Of a DNA stretch of 22,315 nt, positions 15,901 through 21,349 are shown piece after piece. The notes below the pieces were generated by a model. The model was not told the origin of the DNA. It searched no databases and saw only the letters and a list, made by a program, of their open reading frames with translations. This DNA comes from a virus, in the IMG/VR virus record IMGVR_UViG_3300049491_000471, positions 1-22,315 of that record; one strand, written 5' to 3'. Positions within the stretch are counted from its first letter, which is position 1. Each line of letters opens with the position of its first letter. The translations under genes were made by a program, and so were the position numbers.

Positions 15901-16468
15901 GAGCGCGCGGTTCTACTTCGCCAGCACCGGCGCCACGAACTATTGGTCGCACCCGGTGGTGGAAGTGTTCGACGGGGTCGACCCGGCCCGGCTGACCTAC
16001 ATCGGCGTGCAACAGGTGACGGCCGGCGACATCGTGGACAGCTCGACAACCACGGGCAGCACCGGCTCGCCGGGTTCGTCGACACGCGTAGCCACGCTGT
16101 GGGGGCCGGAGATCACCACGGAGGCCACCGAGGAGCTGGACATCTACGTCAGCGGCGTGCTGAATGAAACATTCTGGAGCCAGGCGCTCATCGCCAAAGT
16201 GCAAGTGTGGTTGACGCACGCCCCAACTTTCGGTGGGTCGCAAACCGAATTCGGCACGCGGGTTAAGTACGCGTCGCCCATTGATGTCTACACCAACAGC
16301 ACGAACTTCCCGCTTGAAATCAAGGGGCAGATTGCGCCGGGCGCCGTCACGCAGTTCTATGTGCTGCGCGTGTCGATCGACTACGTCGACGCCGCCGGGT
16401 CGGCCAAGACGTGCGGCAAGGAGTTCACGAGCGACGCGCAATGGCGCGTGGTCGTGAGAAAGCACTGA
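12962..16468 (+). CDS. Tail tip attachment / host specificity protein (J-like), 1168 aa
   Basis: ATG 12962 overlaps the previous stop (ATGA). It is the largest gene and fits the central tail hub and host-binding protein. Residues about 20-37 form a hydrophobic stretch ending 'VRADP', resembling a signal peptide, and residues 38-66 form a second hydrophobic stretch before a basic linker. The hub part contains 'LLQANPPWRVVYGRCSGLGGDIVGIF', 'VIVWAAHQVQAINDIAIDGVSIG', 'LVRDFLTNPWGF'-type sequence, and 'LEDLCESMAGFAVYGSTWGIIAG'. A beta-rich insertion lies at about 400-475. Fibronectin-like beta domains follow ('ILVSWDAVTDAYVV'), then a jelly-roll-like region and a C-terminal region that is the probable receptor contact. 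Confidence 0.88.
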   Translation: MTRLVRWYHRGRDRAASAVLARLATACALLLPATVRADPVTLIAGFQAFAALIGVSAGGLALTIVVAAVNVYGAAAGRRKARAAAARQKAEYNSSLQDRSLTLLQANPPWRVVYGRCSGLGGDIVGIFTSDKSGTRTDGTSYTKPDAYKHLVIVWAAHQVQAINDIAIDGVSIGALDGSGWVTAGTFYRANAPAVRTVAIGASAYVDVSVAVVSVLGAYGTSGSALDAVYTDLTSSISLSVGNTRITNGSADGVTVQYTIAVNEKAVRVSHHLGTTSQTVDTYLNGVVAAQWTSNHRLRGLAYSVVTLDLEFPAFQGGPPQITADISGRLVYDTRTSTTAYSTNNALIVRDFLTNPWGFNCDTAEVDASLCNVAANACDARQLAAVHGHATIFTASASTDALTFNTNCWFTTGDGVRLTTTGTLPAGLSLATTYYVIAANSRTVFQLATSLANAVAGTAINITSAGSGTHTGTWYDYATYAASGAFTAGDGREAVLEDLCESMAGFAVYGSTWGIIAGVWTASVMTLTDDDLMGQIEIVQAGAGHDTLFNGVRGQYIATGRASPTDFTSYQNSAFVTADGEELWTDITLPYTASKVRAGNLARIFTERNRDGQVIRYPAKLRAWPLQVGDRVTVTSAEYGFSSKTYRVTDWQFGIDTAVVLTLQEDAAAVYDLADAITADPSPNTALPNPWVLAALTSVAAVSGASTVLKSGTNPLVPRILVSWDAVTDAYVVDGSGRIEVLWQRPDGPWQQINLPGDSTETYIGGVDNRDFVLIEVRSRNGLGIASPSVFIGHVVLASAAAPDSLIDATWWRAGATLEWVHNDDPAGESSIVWGTGPKGASQALWKAVAAGTPGVGNDGGWVAGTAATSPKNLFPVDVRKTYRVAVPVMRSSGSGRWLLGVESGLCTLNTSTPAGSPYFIPATTAGTTGRWYLMVGYVYPAGSTGLTNAGAGVYDMETGALLEAGTNFCWASGTTESSTSARFYFASTGATNYWSHPVVEVFDGVDPARLTYIGVQQVTAGDIVDSSTTTGSTGSPGSSTRVATLWGPEITTEATEELDIYVSGVLNETFWSQALIAKVQVWLTHAPTFGGSQTEFGTRVKYASPIDVYTNSTNFPLEIKGQIAPGAVTQFYVLRVSIDYVDAAGSAKTCGKEFTSDAQWRVVVRKH

Positions 16469-16473
16469 CCCTC

Positions 16474-17163
16474 ATGCGCAAGTGGCACTTCTACGACCTG
16501 GCAAGCGGCCTGTTCACCGGGCGCGTGCTGCTCAGCTCGCGCGGCCTGCCGACGCCGGAACAGACGGTGCAGCTGCCAGGCGGCGGCCAGGCCGTGGTGC
16601 CCGCCATGCCGGGCATCGAGGTGCCGGCCGGCTGTGGGGCCATCGAATGGCCAGGCGGGACGCGGCTGGACATCAAGGCGCGGCGCGTGAACTTAGCCAC
16701 TGGCGCGGTGGAAGCCTTCCAGCCGACGGCGCCGGCCGACACCGTGTTGCACACCTGGGCGTGGGATGAGGCCGCCGAACGCTGGCTGCCCGTGCCCACG
16801 CTGGCCGCGCACAAGCGCGCCAAGCTGGTCACGCTGTCGACCGCTGCCGCAGCCAACGCCGAAGCCGACATTACCGTGCAGGCGCGCACCTTCGCCGCCG
16901 ATGCCGCCACGCGCGATGAGCTGTACCGTGAGCTTCAGTTCGCCCTGGCCGCGCAGCTGGACGGCCTGGCCTTCACCCTGGCGTGGGAGGACGCGGCCGG
17001 CGCAGCGGTCGCGCTCAGCGGCGCCCAGCTCAAAGGGCTGTTGCGCGCCACGCGGGCCCGCGCCGTGGACATACGCGCTCAGTGGCGCGAGCTGCGGGCG
17101 CAGGTGGTGGCTGCCGCCGATGTGGCGGGCGTCGATGCGGTGGTGTGGGTGGCGGTGACATGA
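16474..17163 (+). CDS. Tail fibre assembly-type protein (DUF4376-like C-terminus), 229 aa
   Basis: Start at ATG 16474, just after the J-like stop; the longer upstream frame overlaps the J-like gene and looks artificial. The N-terminus (MRKWHFYDLASGLFTGRVL) and middle ('GAIEWPGGTRLDIKARRVNLATGAVEAFQP', 'WAWDEAAERWLPVP') resemble the fibre-end or assembly proteins that follow tail tip genes. The C-terminal half ('DELYRELQFALAAQLDGLAFTLAW', 'GAQLKGLLRATRARAVDIRAQWRELRAQV') resembles DUF4376. It may bind the tip or help its folding. The gene overlaps the next start (ATGA at 17160). Confidence 0.65.
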   Translation: MRKWHFYDLASGLFTGRVLLSSRGLPTPEQTVQLPGGGQAVVPAMPGIEVPAGCGAIEWPGGTRLDIKARRVNLATGAVEAFQPTAPADTVLHTWAWDEAAERWLPVPTLAAHKRAKLVTLSTAAAANAEADITVQARTFAADAATRDELYRELQFALAAQLDGLAFTLAWEDAAGAAVALSGAQLKGLLRATRARAVDIRAQWRELRAQVVAAADVAGVDAVVWVAVT

Positions 17164-17555
17164 ACGGCGAAGCCATCATCCGCGCGCACCTGGCCGCCAT
17201 GCTGTCGATGGGCGAATCCTTCGCGCCGCTGACGCACGCCCAGGCGGTGCGGGTGGCCTTCGGGGCGATCTATCTCGAAGCGGTGCGGTGCGCGGGCGTT
17301 TTGCCGCGCGACGACAACCATCTGGTGATCTGCGGCGTGCGCGCCGTGCACGAAGCCCAGGCAGGTCTGCTTGACCGCGATCTGCTCATCTCACGCATCG
17401 AAGCGCTGACGAAGGACGAACAAACTGCCTACTCGCTGCGCTACGAACACGGCATGAGTGATGCCGAGATCGCCGCGGCCATCGGCATCGATGAAGACGC
17501 GGTGGTGTCGCTGATGCTGCGCGCGTTGCTCAAAATAACCGGGGTTGCCGAATGA
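17160..17555 (+). CDS. Small HTH protein resembling sigma-70 region 4, 131 aa
   Basis: The start overlaps the preceding stop. Residues about 83-126 read 'LTKDEQTAYSLRYEHGMSDAEIAAAIGIDEDAVVSLMLRALLKI'. This has the order of sigma-factor region 4: a lead helix with 'LT.dEq.a..LRY.hGMS..EIA..iGI.e..V....RAL..I', where a helix-turn-helix normally reads the -35 box. The first 80 residues are helical with no clear match and no region 2. The position, between a tail gene and membrane proteins, is unusual for a transcription factor. It could be a late regulator or a structural protein that has reused this fold. I am fairly sure of the HTH pattern, not of the role. Confidence 0.65.
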   Translation: MNGEAIIRAHLAAMLSMGESFAPLTHAQAVRVAFGAIYLEAVRCAGVLPRDDNHLVICGVRAVHEAQAGLLDRDLLISRIEALTKDEQTAYSLRYEHGMSDAEIAAAIGIDEDAVVSLMLRALLKITGVAE

Positions 17556-17941
17556 GCGTGCCGCCCGAGCTGCAGACCCCCGGCGGCCTGGCCGGCCTGT
17601 TCATCACGATCCTGGGGGCCCTGTGGTTCGTGGTGCGCCGCAAGGTCAGCAGCGACAGCACCGGCATTGCCACCGACAAGGCGGAGACCGGGCTCATCAG
17701 CAGGCTTCAGAAAGAACGCGACGAGGCTGTGGGCGAGGCTCAGCGTGTGCGGGCGCAGCGCACTGCAGACGCGGAAAGAATCGCGACCTTGAAGAGCGAG
17801 AACGCGTACCTGAAAGCGGAACTGCGCGACGAGCGGGCGAAGACGCGAAAGCTTATCAGCGGGCTGCCCGGTCAAGTGCGCAAGTTCCTTCAAACCAATG
17901 TCGACATGCTTGGCGATGTCGACGAACGCATAGACCTTTGA
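17552..17941 (+). CDS. Membrane protein with coiled coil, holin-like candidate, 129 aa
   Basis: ATG 17552 overlaps the previous stop (ATGA). Residues about 11-28 ('GGLAGLFITILGALWFVV') form one membrane segment, followed at once by 'RRK', and by a charged coiled coil from about 48 to 100 ('LQKERDEAVGEAQRVRAQRTADAERIATLKSENAYLKAELRDER'). By the positive-inside rule the C-terminal coil faces the cytoplasm, opposite to Rz spanins. This fits a one-membrane-segment holin-like or regulatory protein better than a spanin. No lytic enzyme is next to it, so a lysis role is inference from its type and position. Confidence 0.6.
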   Translation: MSVPPELQTPGGLAGLFITILGALWFVVRRKVSSDSTGIATDKAETGLISRLQKERDEAVGEAQRVRAQRTADAERIATLKSENAYLKAELRDERAKTRKLISGLPGQVRKFLQTNVDMLGDVDERIDL

Positions 17942-17957
17942 GCCAAGGCGATGAGCA

Positions 17958-18233
17958 ATGAGCAGCAACCGAATCAACAGGGCGATTCACTGGGACGGCC
18001 GCGGCGGCCAGGCGTGGCACGAAGGGTCACACAATCAACTGCGCGTGGCTCCCAAGATCAACGGCAAGCCGGTGCAGACGATCAGCTATTACCCGCTGTC
18101 GATGGTTCGTGCAGGCCGAATGATCGCGGAAGAGGGCGACACGGCCGCGCGTGAGATGACCGATGCCGAGCAGAAGCATGTGGACATGCTGCTTGAGCTG
18201 ATGAGTCGGATCGGCCTCTCTCCTCTGGAGTGA
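17958..18233 (+). CDS. Small phage protein, unknown function, 91 aa
   Basis: ATG 17958 is preferred over ATG 17951 because AAGG (17945-17948) is 9 bases upstream of it, and because the 17951 frame gives a disorderly product. The sequence MSSNRINRAIHWDGRGGQAWHEGSHNQLRVAPKINGKPVQTISYYPLSMVRAGRMIAEEG, then a charged helix 'AAREMTDAEQKHVDMLLELMSRIGL', suggests a small soluble protein with a helical C-terminal end. I do not recognise the family. Its last codons contain GGAG, serving as the ribosome site of the next gene. Confidence 0.55.
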   Translation: MSSNRINRAIHWDGRGGQAWHEGSHNQLRVAPKINGKPVQTISYYPLSMVRAGRMIAEEGDTAAREMTDAEQKHVDMLLELMSRIGLSPLE

Positions 18234-18238
18234 CGGCG

Positions 18239-18427
18239 ATGACGCCCCGCAACGAACGCGACGCCTTCATGGCCATCGACGGCACCCGGCCGGCGCGCGG
18301 CTATGCGTCGATGCCGCGCTACCGCGAGCCGATGAGCGCCGAGACGCGCGTGGCGCTGGCGGTGGCTGCCGTGTGCGCGCTGGTCGCCGCGGCGGCGTTC
18401 GTTTACGGCTGGTGGGTGGTGCGGTGA
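18239..18427 (+). CDS. Small single-span membrane protein, 62 aa
   Basis: ATG 18239 is chosen with GGAG (18227-18230) 8 bases upstream; a GTG at 18230 overlapping the previous stop is the alternative. The N-terminal half is soluble and basic ('NERDAFMAIDGTRPARGYASMPRYREP'), and the C-terminal half is one membrane helix ('VALAVAAVCALVAAAAFVYGWWVV') ending in Arg. That suggests a C-tail-anchored protein. Its size and position suit a small lysis-module protein such as an antiholin, but nothing in the sequence proves this. Confidence 0.55.
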   Translation: MTPRNERDAFMAIDGTRPARGYASMPRYREPMSAETRVALAVAAVCALVAAAAFVYGWWVVR

Positions 18428-18630
18428 GCCCGGTGCCGATCGACACCGTCACCGGGCTGCAGGCCGGCGGCGAGGTGCACGACGGCGCGCGCGCTGTGGT
18501 GGTGGGCTACCTGGTGACGCACGGCGACGGCTACCAGGCGCGCATGGGGCCGGACAAGGCCCGCGCCGAGCTGTACGCGGCGCGCAACCACGCGACCCTT
18601 GAGCCTATGTACGTGCGGCGGCCGGTGTAA
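18424..18630 (+). CDS. Last small gene of the late operon, 68 aa
   Basis: GTG 18424 overlaps the preceding TGA (GTGA), the coupling style used throughout this operon. The protein has 'SPVPIDTVTGLQAGGEVHDGARAVVVGYLVTHGDGYQARMGPDKARAELYAARNHATLEPMY'. It contains a positively charged helix near the end, with no signal or membrane segment. I do not recognise it. Its TAA stop (18628-18630) lies inside the first arm-type repeat of the attachment site. Confidence 0.5.
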   Translation: MSPVPIDTVTGLQAGGEVHDGARAVVVGYLVTHGDGYQARMGPDKARAELYAARNHATLEPMYVRRPV

Positions 18631-18645
18631 ATTCCGGTGTAAATT
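18622..18645 (+). repeat. Putative integrase arm-binding sites, left pair (tandem 12-bp repeats)
   Basis: Two perfect copies of CCGGTGTAAATT stand head to tail at 18622-18633 and 18634-18645, 82 bases before the tRNA-like core. The same tandem pair recurs in the same orientation on the other side of the core. They are the arrangement expected of arm-type sites for the N-terminal domain of a lambda-like integrase. The first copy supplies the stop codon of the last late gene. Confidence 0.75.
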
Positions 18646-18727
18646 GGTGCCGGACAAGGGCTGTCTGGCGCCGCCACTGACCGCTGCGCCCAGGGTAAGT
18701 CCGCGCCGCCATTGGCAGTCACTTGCG

Positions 18728-18772
18728 TTCACACGGCAGGGGTCGCAGGTTCGAACCCTGCACCGCCCACCA
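18728..18772 (+). other. attP core: 3' part of a tRNA-Val(CAC) gene
   Basis: Read backwards from CCA (18770-18772), the sequence gives discriminator A, acceptor strand ACCGCCC, a perfect T arm (GCAGG-TTCGAAC-CCTGC), variable loop GGGTC, anticodon-stem strand GGCAG and loop TTCACAC, so the anticodon is CAC (valine). No matching 5' half exists upstream: there is no GGGCGGT acceptor strand or D arm, and the bases before 18728 pair poorly. It is therefore not a full tRNA but the copy of a tRNA 3' end that a phage carries in its attachment site. The identity segment is probably about 45 bp. Confidence 0.82.
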
Positions 18773-18789
18773 ACGAAATCTCAGTCAGA

Positions 18790-19815
18790 TCAAACACTTA
18801 CAGCGGCCCTTCGGGGCCGCTTCCCTTTGGCCGAAGGGCTACGGTGTAAATCCCGGTGTAAATTGCCCAGCTTGGCCAGGGCCTCGCGCTGGGGCTTCAC
18901 CATCACGTGGGCGTAGCGCTCGGTGGTGTTGATGCTGGTGTGGCCCAGGATCTCGCGCACCACGTGCAGGTCGGCGCCCAGCTGCAGCAGGATGGTGGCG
19001 CAGCTGTGCCGCAGGTCGTGGAAGTGCACGTGCGGCATGCCCGCGGCTTCACGCGCGCGCCTGAAGCCCGACTTGACGCCTTCAAAGTTGATGGCCAGCG
19101 GCAGCAGTTTCAGCCATGGCCGCAGCGCCGGCACGATGGGCACTTCGCGGTACCGCAGCGTCTTCGTGTTGCCGGCCTGGATGCGGATGGTGGTGCGGCC
19201 GATGTCGGCGGCGGCGATCTTGCACACCTCGCCGCGGCGGCAGCCCGTGAGCAGCGCCACCCAGATGGCCGTGCGCACCTGGTCGCTGGCGTGGTCGGCG
19301 ATGGCCTTCACCTGGGCCATGCTCAGGTACACCGTGCGCTGGTTGTTCTCGGGCACGCGCTTGACCAGGCTGCTGTAGTCGACCGGCGTGCGGCCGTTGT
19401 CCCACGCCGTGCGCAGCGCCTTCTTCAGCGTGCCCAGGCTGCGGTTGATGGTGGCGGCGGCGTAGTGGCCGGCCAGGTCCTGCACGATGGCGCTGGCCAC
19501 CTCGCGCGTCTGCGATGCGCGCCGGCCTTCAAGCCACTTGCCGATGCGGTAGGCGTGGAACTGCGCCGTCAGTGGGCTGCGCAGCGTGAGTGCGTGACGT
19601 TCTGTGTAGTCGGCCATCAACTCGGCCAGCGGCGGGTCGCCTGGAATCGACGGGGCGCGGGCCGATGCTGCCAGGTGCAGCGCGCGCGTCAGCTCGGCTT
19701 CGAGAAGCTTGGCGTCGTTCGCACTTGCACCAGGCGGCAGGCGTCGGTGTAGGCGGCGACGGCCGACGCAAGCCTCGGCGTGCCAGCGGCCGTCGGCGTC
19801 TTTGCGGGTGGGCAT
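18790..19815 (-). CDS. int: Tyrosine-family site-specific integrase, 341 aa
   Basis: This recombinase inserts and excises the phage at the tRNA attachment site beside it. ATG at 19815 opens '[27 protein letters not shown]', a small DNA-binding N-terminal domain. Residues about 62-140 are the core-binding (SAM-like) domain. The catalytic residues are all present: Arg193 in 'TGCRRGEV', Lys218, His266 and Arg269 in 'HFHDLRH', His292 in 'LGHTS', and Tyr301 in 'TTERYAHV'. Length is normal. The start lies 127 bases inside the upstream HTH gene, so the two are overlapping. The last 25 or so residues are coded by attP arm repeats and the hairpin. Gene orientation is opposite to the late operon, facing it. 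Confidence 0.95.
   Translation of the reverse strand: MPTRKDADGRWHAEACVGRRRLHRRLPPGASANDAKLLEAELTRALHLAASARAPSIPGDPPLAELMADYTERHALTLRSPLTAQFHAYRIGKWLEGRRASQTREVASAIVQDLAGHYAAATINRSLGTLKKALRTAWDNGRTPVDYSSLVKRVPENNQRTVYLSMAQVKAIADHASDQVRTAIWVALLTGCRRGEVCKIAAADIGRTTIRIQAGNTKTLRYREVPIVPALRPWLKLLPLAINFEGVKSGFRRAREAAGMPHVHFHDLRHSCATILLQLGADLHVVREILGHTSINTTERYAHVMVKPQREALAKLGNLHRDLHRSPSAKGKRPRRAAVSV
18802..18821. terminator. Hairpin, possible bidirectional terminator
   Basis: AGCGGCCC (18802-18809) pairs perfectly with GGGCCGCT (18814-18821) around a TTCG tetraloop. A following TCCCTTT on the plus strand is a weak T-rich tail, and the minus side is weaker. It lies where the plus-strand late operon and the minus-strand integrase gene converge, inside the last codons of the integrase. 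A second pairing, GCCCTTCGG with CCGAAGGGC at 18832-18840, competes with it. Confidence 0.5.
18841..18864 (+). repeat. Putative integrase arm-binding sites, right pair (tandem 12-bp repeats)
   Basis: The sequence has ACGGTGTAAATC (18841-18852) and CCGGTGTAAATT (18853-18864), matching the left pair with one or two changes in the first copy. It lies 68 bases beyond the tRNA-like core and inside the 3' end of the integrase gene, where on the minus strand it encodes NLHRDLHR. Together with the left pair it gives P and P' arms on both sides of the core. Confidence 0.75.
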
Positions 19816-19970
19816 GATGTGGCGCGCTCCTTCGTCCAGGCGGTGACGTCGACCAGGTCGAAGCGGCGGCGACGCCCAACGAGCATACTCGGGCAGCCGT
19901 CGAGCACCATGCGTGCGACCGTGCGCTCGCTGACGCGCATGTGGGCGGCAAGTTCGGCGGGGGTCAGCAT
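19689..19970 (-). CDS. Excisionase-like helix-turn-helix protein, 93 aa
   Basis: ATG 19970 opens [49 protein letters not shown], the winged HTH pattern of the AlpA/excisionase (HTH_17) group: a recognition helix followed by 'G..R.RF...DV..W'. Such proteins bend DNA at attachment sites or act as transcriptional regulators, and they often sit directly before an integrase. Residues after about 50 are read from the same DNA as the integrase N-terminus in another frame, and they look low in structure. The overlap is 127 bases. The functional part is the first 50 residues. The stop lies well inside the integrase gene. Confidence 0.7.
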   Translation of the reverse strand: MLTPAELAAHMRVSERTVARMVLDGCPSMLVGRRRRFDLVDVTAWTKERATSCPPAKTPTAAGTPRLASAVAAYTDACRLVQVRTTPSFSKPS

Positions 19971-20461
19971 ATCGCCCCTTCGATGACGATGGCCCCGGCC
20001 GGCGCGTTGCCCGCCCTGGCTTGCTGAATGCGCTGCGCCGTCTTGTCCTTCGCGCGTTCGTATTCGCGCAGGCTGCAATGCTCGAGCTGCGTGGCGTGCA
20101 GCCACAGCCCGTCGTCCAGCGCCTGCAGCTCGGGGCCGCGCAGCGCCCAGGTGCCGCGCTCGGTGTGGCGCTGCTGCACGGTGGCCAGCACGCGCTGCGC
20201 CACGGCGATGCGTTCATGGCTGGCGGGGTCGCTGCAGATGCCCAGGCCGGCCAGGCTTTCGGCGATGTTCAGCGCGTCGGCCATGTTCAGCCACTGCGCG
20301 GCGCAGTCGTGCCCGGCGCGGAACAGCGCCAGCGCGTTGTTGACGATGCCCTGCAGCTCCAGGCGGTCGCACGCGGCCAGCTTGGTGGCGCCTTCGATGG
20401 CCACGGCGATGGGGTTCAGGATGACGCGCCGGTCGAAGCGCGAGCGGGCGCGGCGGCTCAT
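19964..20461 (-). CDS. Conserved-type phage protein, unknown function, 165 aa
   Basis: ATG 20461 is chosen because it overlaps the previous gene's TGA (ATGA); the frame upstream of it encodes poor sequence. The protein is helical and reads '[28 protein letters not shown]', '[37 protein letters not shown]', '[55 protein letters not shown]' and a short C-terminal strand. I have seen this architecture as an unnamed protein in early regions of betaproteobacterial phages. There is no membrane segment or enzyme motif. The stop overlaps the HTH gene start by seven bases. Confidence 0.65.
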   Translation of the reverse strand: MSRRARSRFDRRVILNPIAVAIEGATKLAACDRLELQGIVNNALALFRAGHDCAAQWLNMADALNIAESLAGLGICSDPASHERIAVAQRVLATVQQRHTERGTWALRGPELQALDDGLWLHATQLEHCSLREYERAKDKTAQRIQQARAGNAPAGAIVIEGAIC

Positions 20462-20664
20462 GCGGCCTCTCGCGCCAGGCCCACTCGCGTGCGGGCCAAT
20501 TCGCTGTAATACGCCTTGCAACAATAGAACAGACCGTCGCGCGCCCGGGCGCTGCGCGAGAAGAACTCGGCGTCAGCCGGCCACCATTCGCGGCAGCGGG
20601 TGCACAGCTTTTCGTCGCCGTAGTCGGTGCTGCGCCAGTTGGGCACCACGCGCGGGCGGGTCAT
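20458..20664 (-). CDS. Small Cys-rich, zinc-ribbon-like protein, 68 aa
   Basis: The protein has 'LCTRCREWWPADAEFFSRSARARDGLFYCCKAYYSELARTR'. The CxxC pair (in 'CTRC') and the second Cys pair (in 'YCCKA') with 'FF.R....DGL...CK.Y..E' resemble the small zinc-ribbon modules of phage proteins related to HNH-adjacent domains, where the second half is usually CxxC; here it is CC. It begins in a TGA/ATG overlap with the preceding gene and ends in one with the next. DNA or RNA binding is a guess based on fold type. Confidence 0.65.
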   Translation of the reverse strand: MTRPRVVPNWRSTDYGDEKLCTRCREWWPADAEFFSRSARARDGLFYCCKAYYSELARTRVGLAREAA

Positions 20665-20915
20665 GCTGGCGCCCCGGTGCGCGCGTCATACCACCCGCGC
20701 ACAAACTCCCAGCGCATCAGCACCGCGCCCAGTGCGTCGTCGCTCGACACGCGCAGCGTGGGGCAGCGTGGCTCGCCGTTGTTCAGCGTCATGACCAGGT
20801 CTTCGGCTGCGTCCAGCACCAGGCTGGTGTGTTCGTCGTCGCTCGCGTCGAAGCGGCCCAGCATCTTCCAGCTGCCGTTGTTGTTCAGCTCCAGGCGGAC
20901 GGGCTTGATCATCAT
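20661..20915 (-). CDS. Small protein of the early operon, 84 aa
   Basis: Starts at the double ATG 20915/20912. It reads 'MIKPVRLELNNNGSWKMLGRFDASDDEHTSLVLDAAEDLVMTLNNGEPRCPTLRVSSDDALGAVLMRWEFVRGWYDARTG', a compact acidic protein with strands then a helix, and no membrane segment. Function unknown. The insertion-sequence remnant begins about 13 bases upstream of the start, and no Shine-Dalgarno sequence remains there, so translation of this gene may be impaired. Its stop overlaps the next gene's start. Confidence 0.6.
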   Translation of the reverse strand: MMIKPVRLELNNNGSWKMLGRFDASDDEHTSLVLDAAEDLVMTLNNGEPRCPTLRVSSDDALGAVLMRWEFVRGWYDARTGAPA

Positions 20916-20927
20916 GTTTGCTCACTA

Positions 20928-21349
20928 CTGTCCGGTTAAATGACCCATGCCGAGCCTGAGAGCAAGCATTGGCGCGGGCTGTAGGCCGATTTCGTTTGGT
21001 GCCGACTTGAACTTCGATGCCCGAGAACCGAGTACTTTCCCCGGCTTGACCGCCTGGGAGAGCACACGTGTACATCGGCAAGACATTGTTCGCTCAAGTC
21101 ATGGAGTTCGTGCCGTGGACCAGCTTCGCGCGCATCGTGCATCGCTACGGCGGCAACTCCGGCGTGCGCACGCTGTCGTGCGCCGAGCAGTTCCGCGCGA
21201 TGGCGTTCGCCCAGTTGACTTGGCGAGAGAGCCTGCGCGACATCGAGGTCAGCCTGTCGTCCAATGCCAGCAAGCTTTACGCGATGGGCTTTCGCGCAGC
21301 GGTCAAGCGCTCGACGCTGGCCGATGCCAACGAATCGCGAGATTGGCAA
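20928..21349 (+). mobile_element. Truncated IS4-family insertion sequence remnant
   Basis: The stretch holds the 5' part of an IS4-type element: a probable left end beginning CTGTCCGGTTAAATGACCC, a leader of about 140 bases, and the first 94 codons of a transposase. The right half, catalytic part and right terminal repeat are absent. Phage coding sequence resumes near 21350. No target duplication can be shown because one end is missing. The exact left end is an estimate. About 300 bases of this segment have no other gene. Confidence 0.7.
21068..21349 (+). pseudogene. IS4-family transposase, N-terminal fragment (DUF4372-type)
   Basis: GTG 21068 opens MYIGKTLFAQVMEFVPWTSFARIVHRYGGNSGVRTLSCAEQFRAMAFAQLTWRESLRDIEVSLSSNASKLYAMGFRAAVKRSTLADANESRDW. 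This matches the N-terminal domain of IS4-family transposases, including 'FxxCAEQFRAMAFAQLTxRESLRDIE' and 'STLADANExRDW'. Homology ends at about codon 94 in 21349, and the frame continues with unrelated residues. The catalytic DDE residues, which lie later in a protein of about 370-400 residues, are missing. It cannot be an active transposase. Confidence 0.85.

Noticed and set aside
12578-16465. A minus-strand open frame of 1295 codons antisense to the tail tip gene
   Set aside because: It mirrors the J-like gene exactly, with Arg/His/Gly-rich, low-complexity translation. In very GC-rich DNA the antisense third frame rarely has stops. No ribosome site or domain.
17552-17941. i-spanin (Rz-like) protein
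   Set aside because: The positive charges follow the membrane segment, so the coiled coil should be cytoplasmic, and no nested o-spanin lipoprotein frame was seen.
17951-18154. ORF starting at the earlier ATG 17951
   Set aside because: The frame gives a Gly/Arg-rich shadow; the ATG at 17958 in another frame has a better ribosome site and coherent product.
18650-18772. A complete tRNA-Val gene
   Set aside because: Only the 3' part from the anticodon loop onward is tRNA-like; no 5' acceptor strand GGGCGGT, D arm or good anticodon stem is present upstream.
18841-18864. A CRISPR array or other clustered repeats
   Set aside because: Only two 12-bp tandem pairs on either side of a recombination core, without spacers or cas genes; integrase sites fit better.
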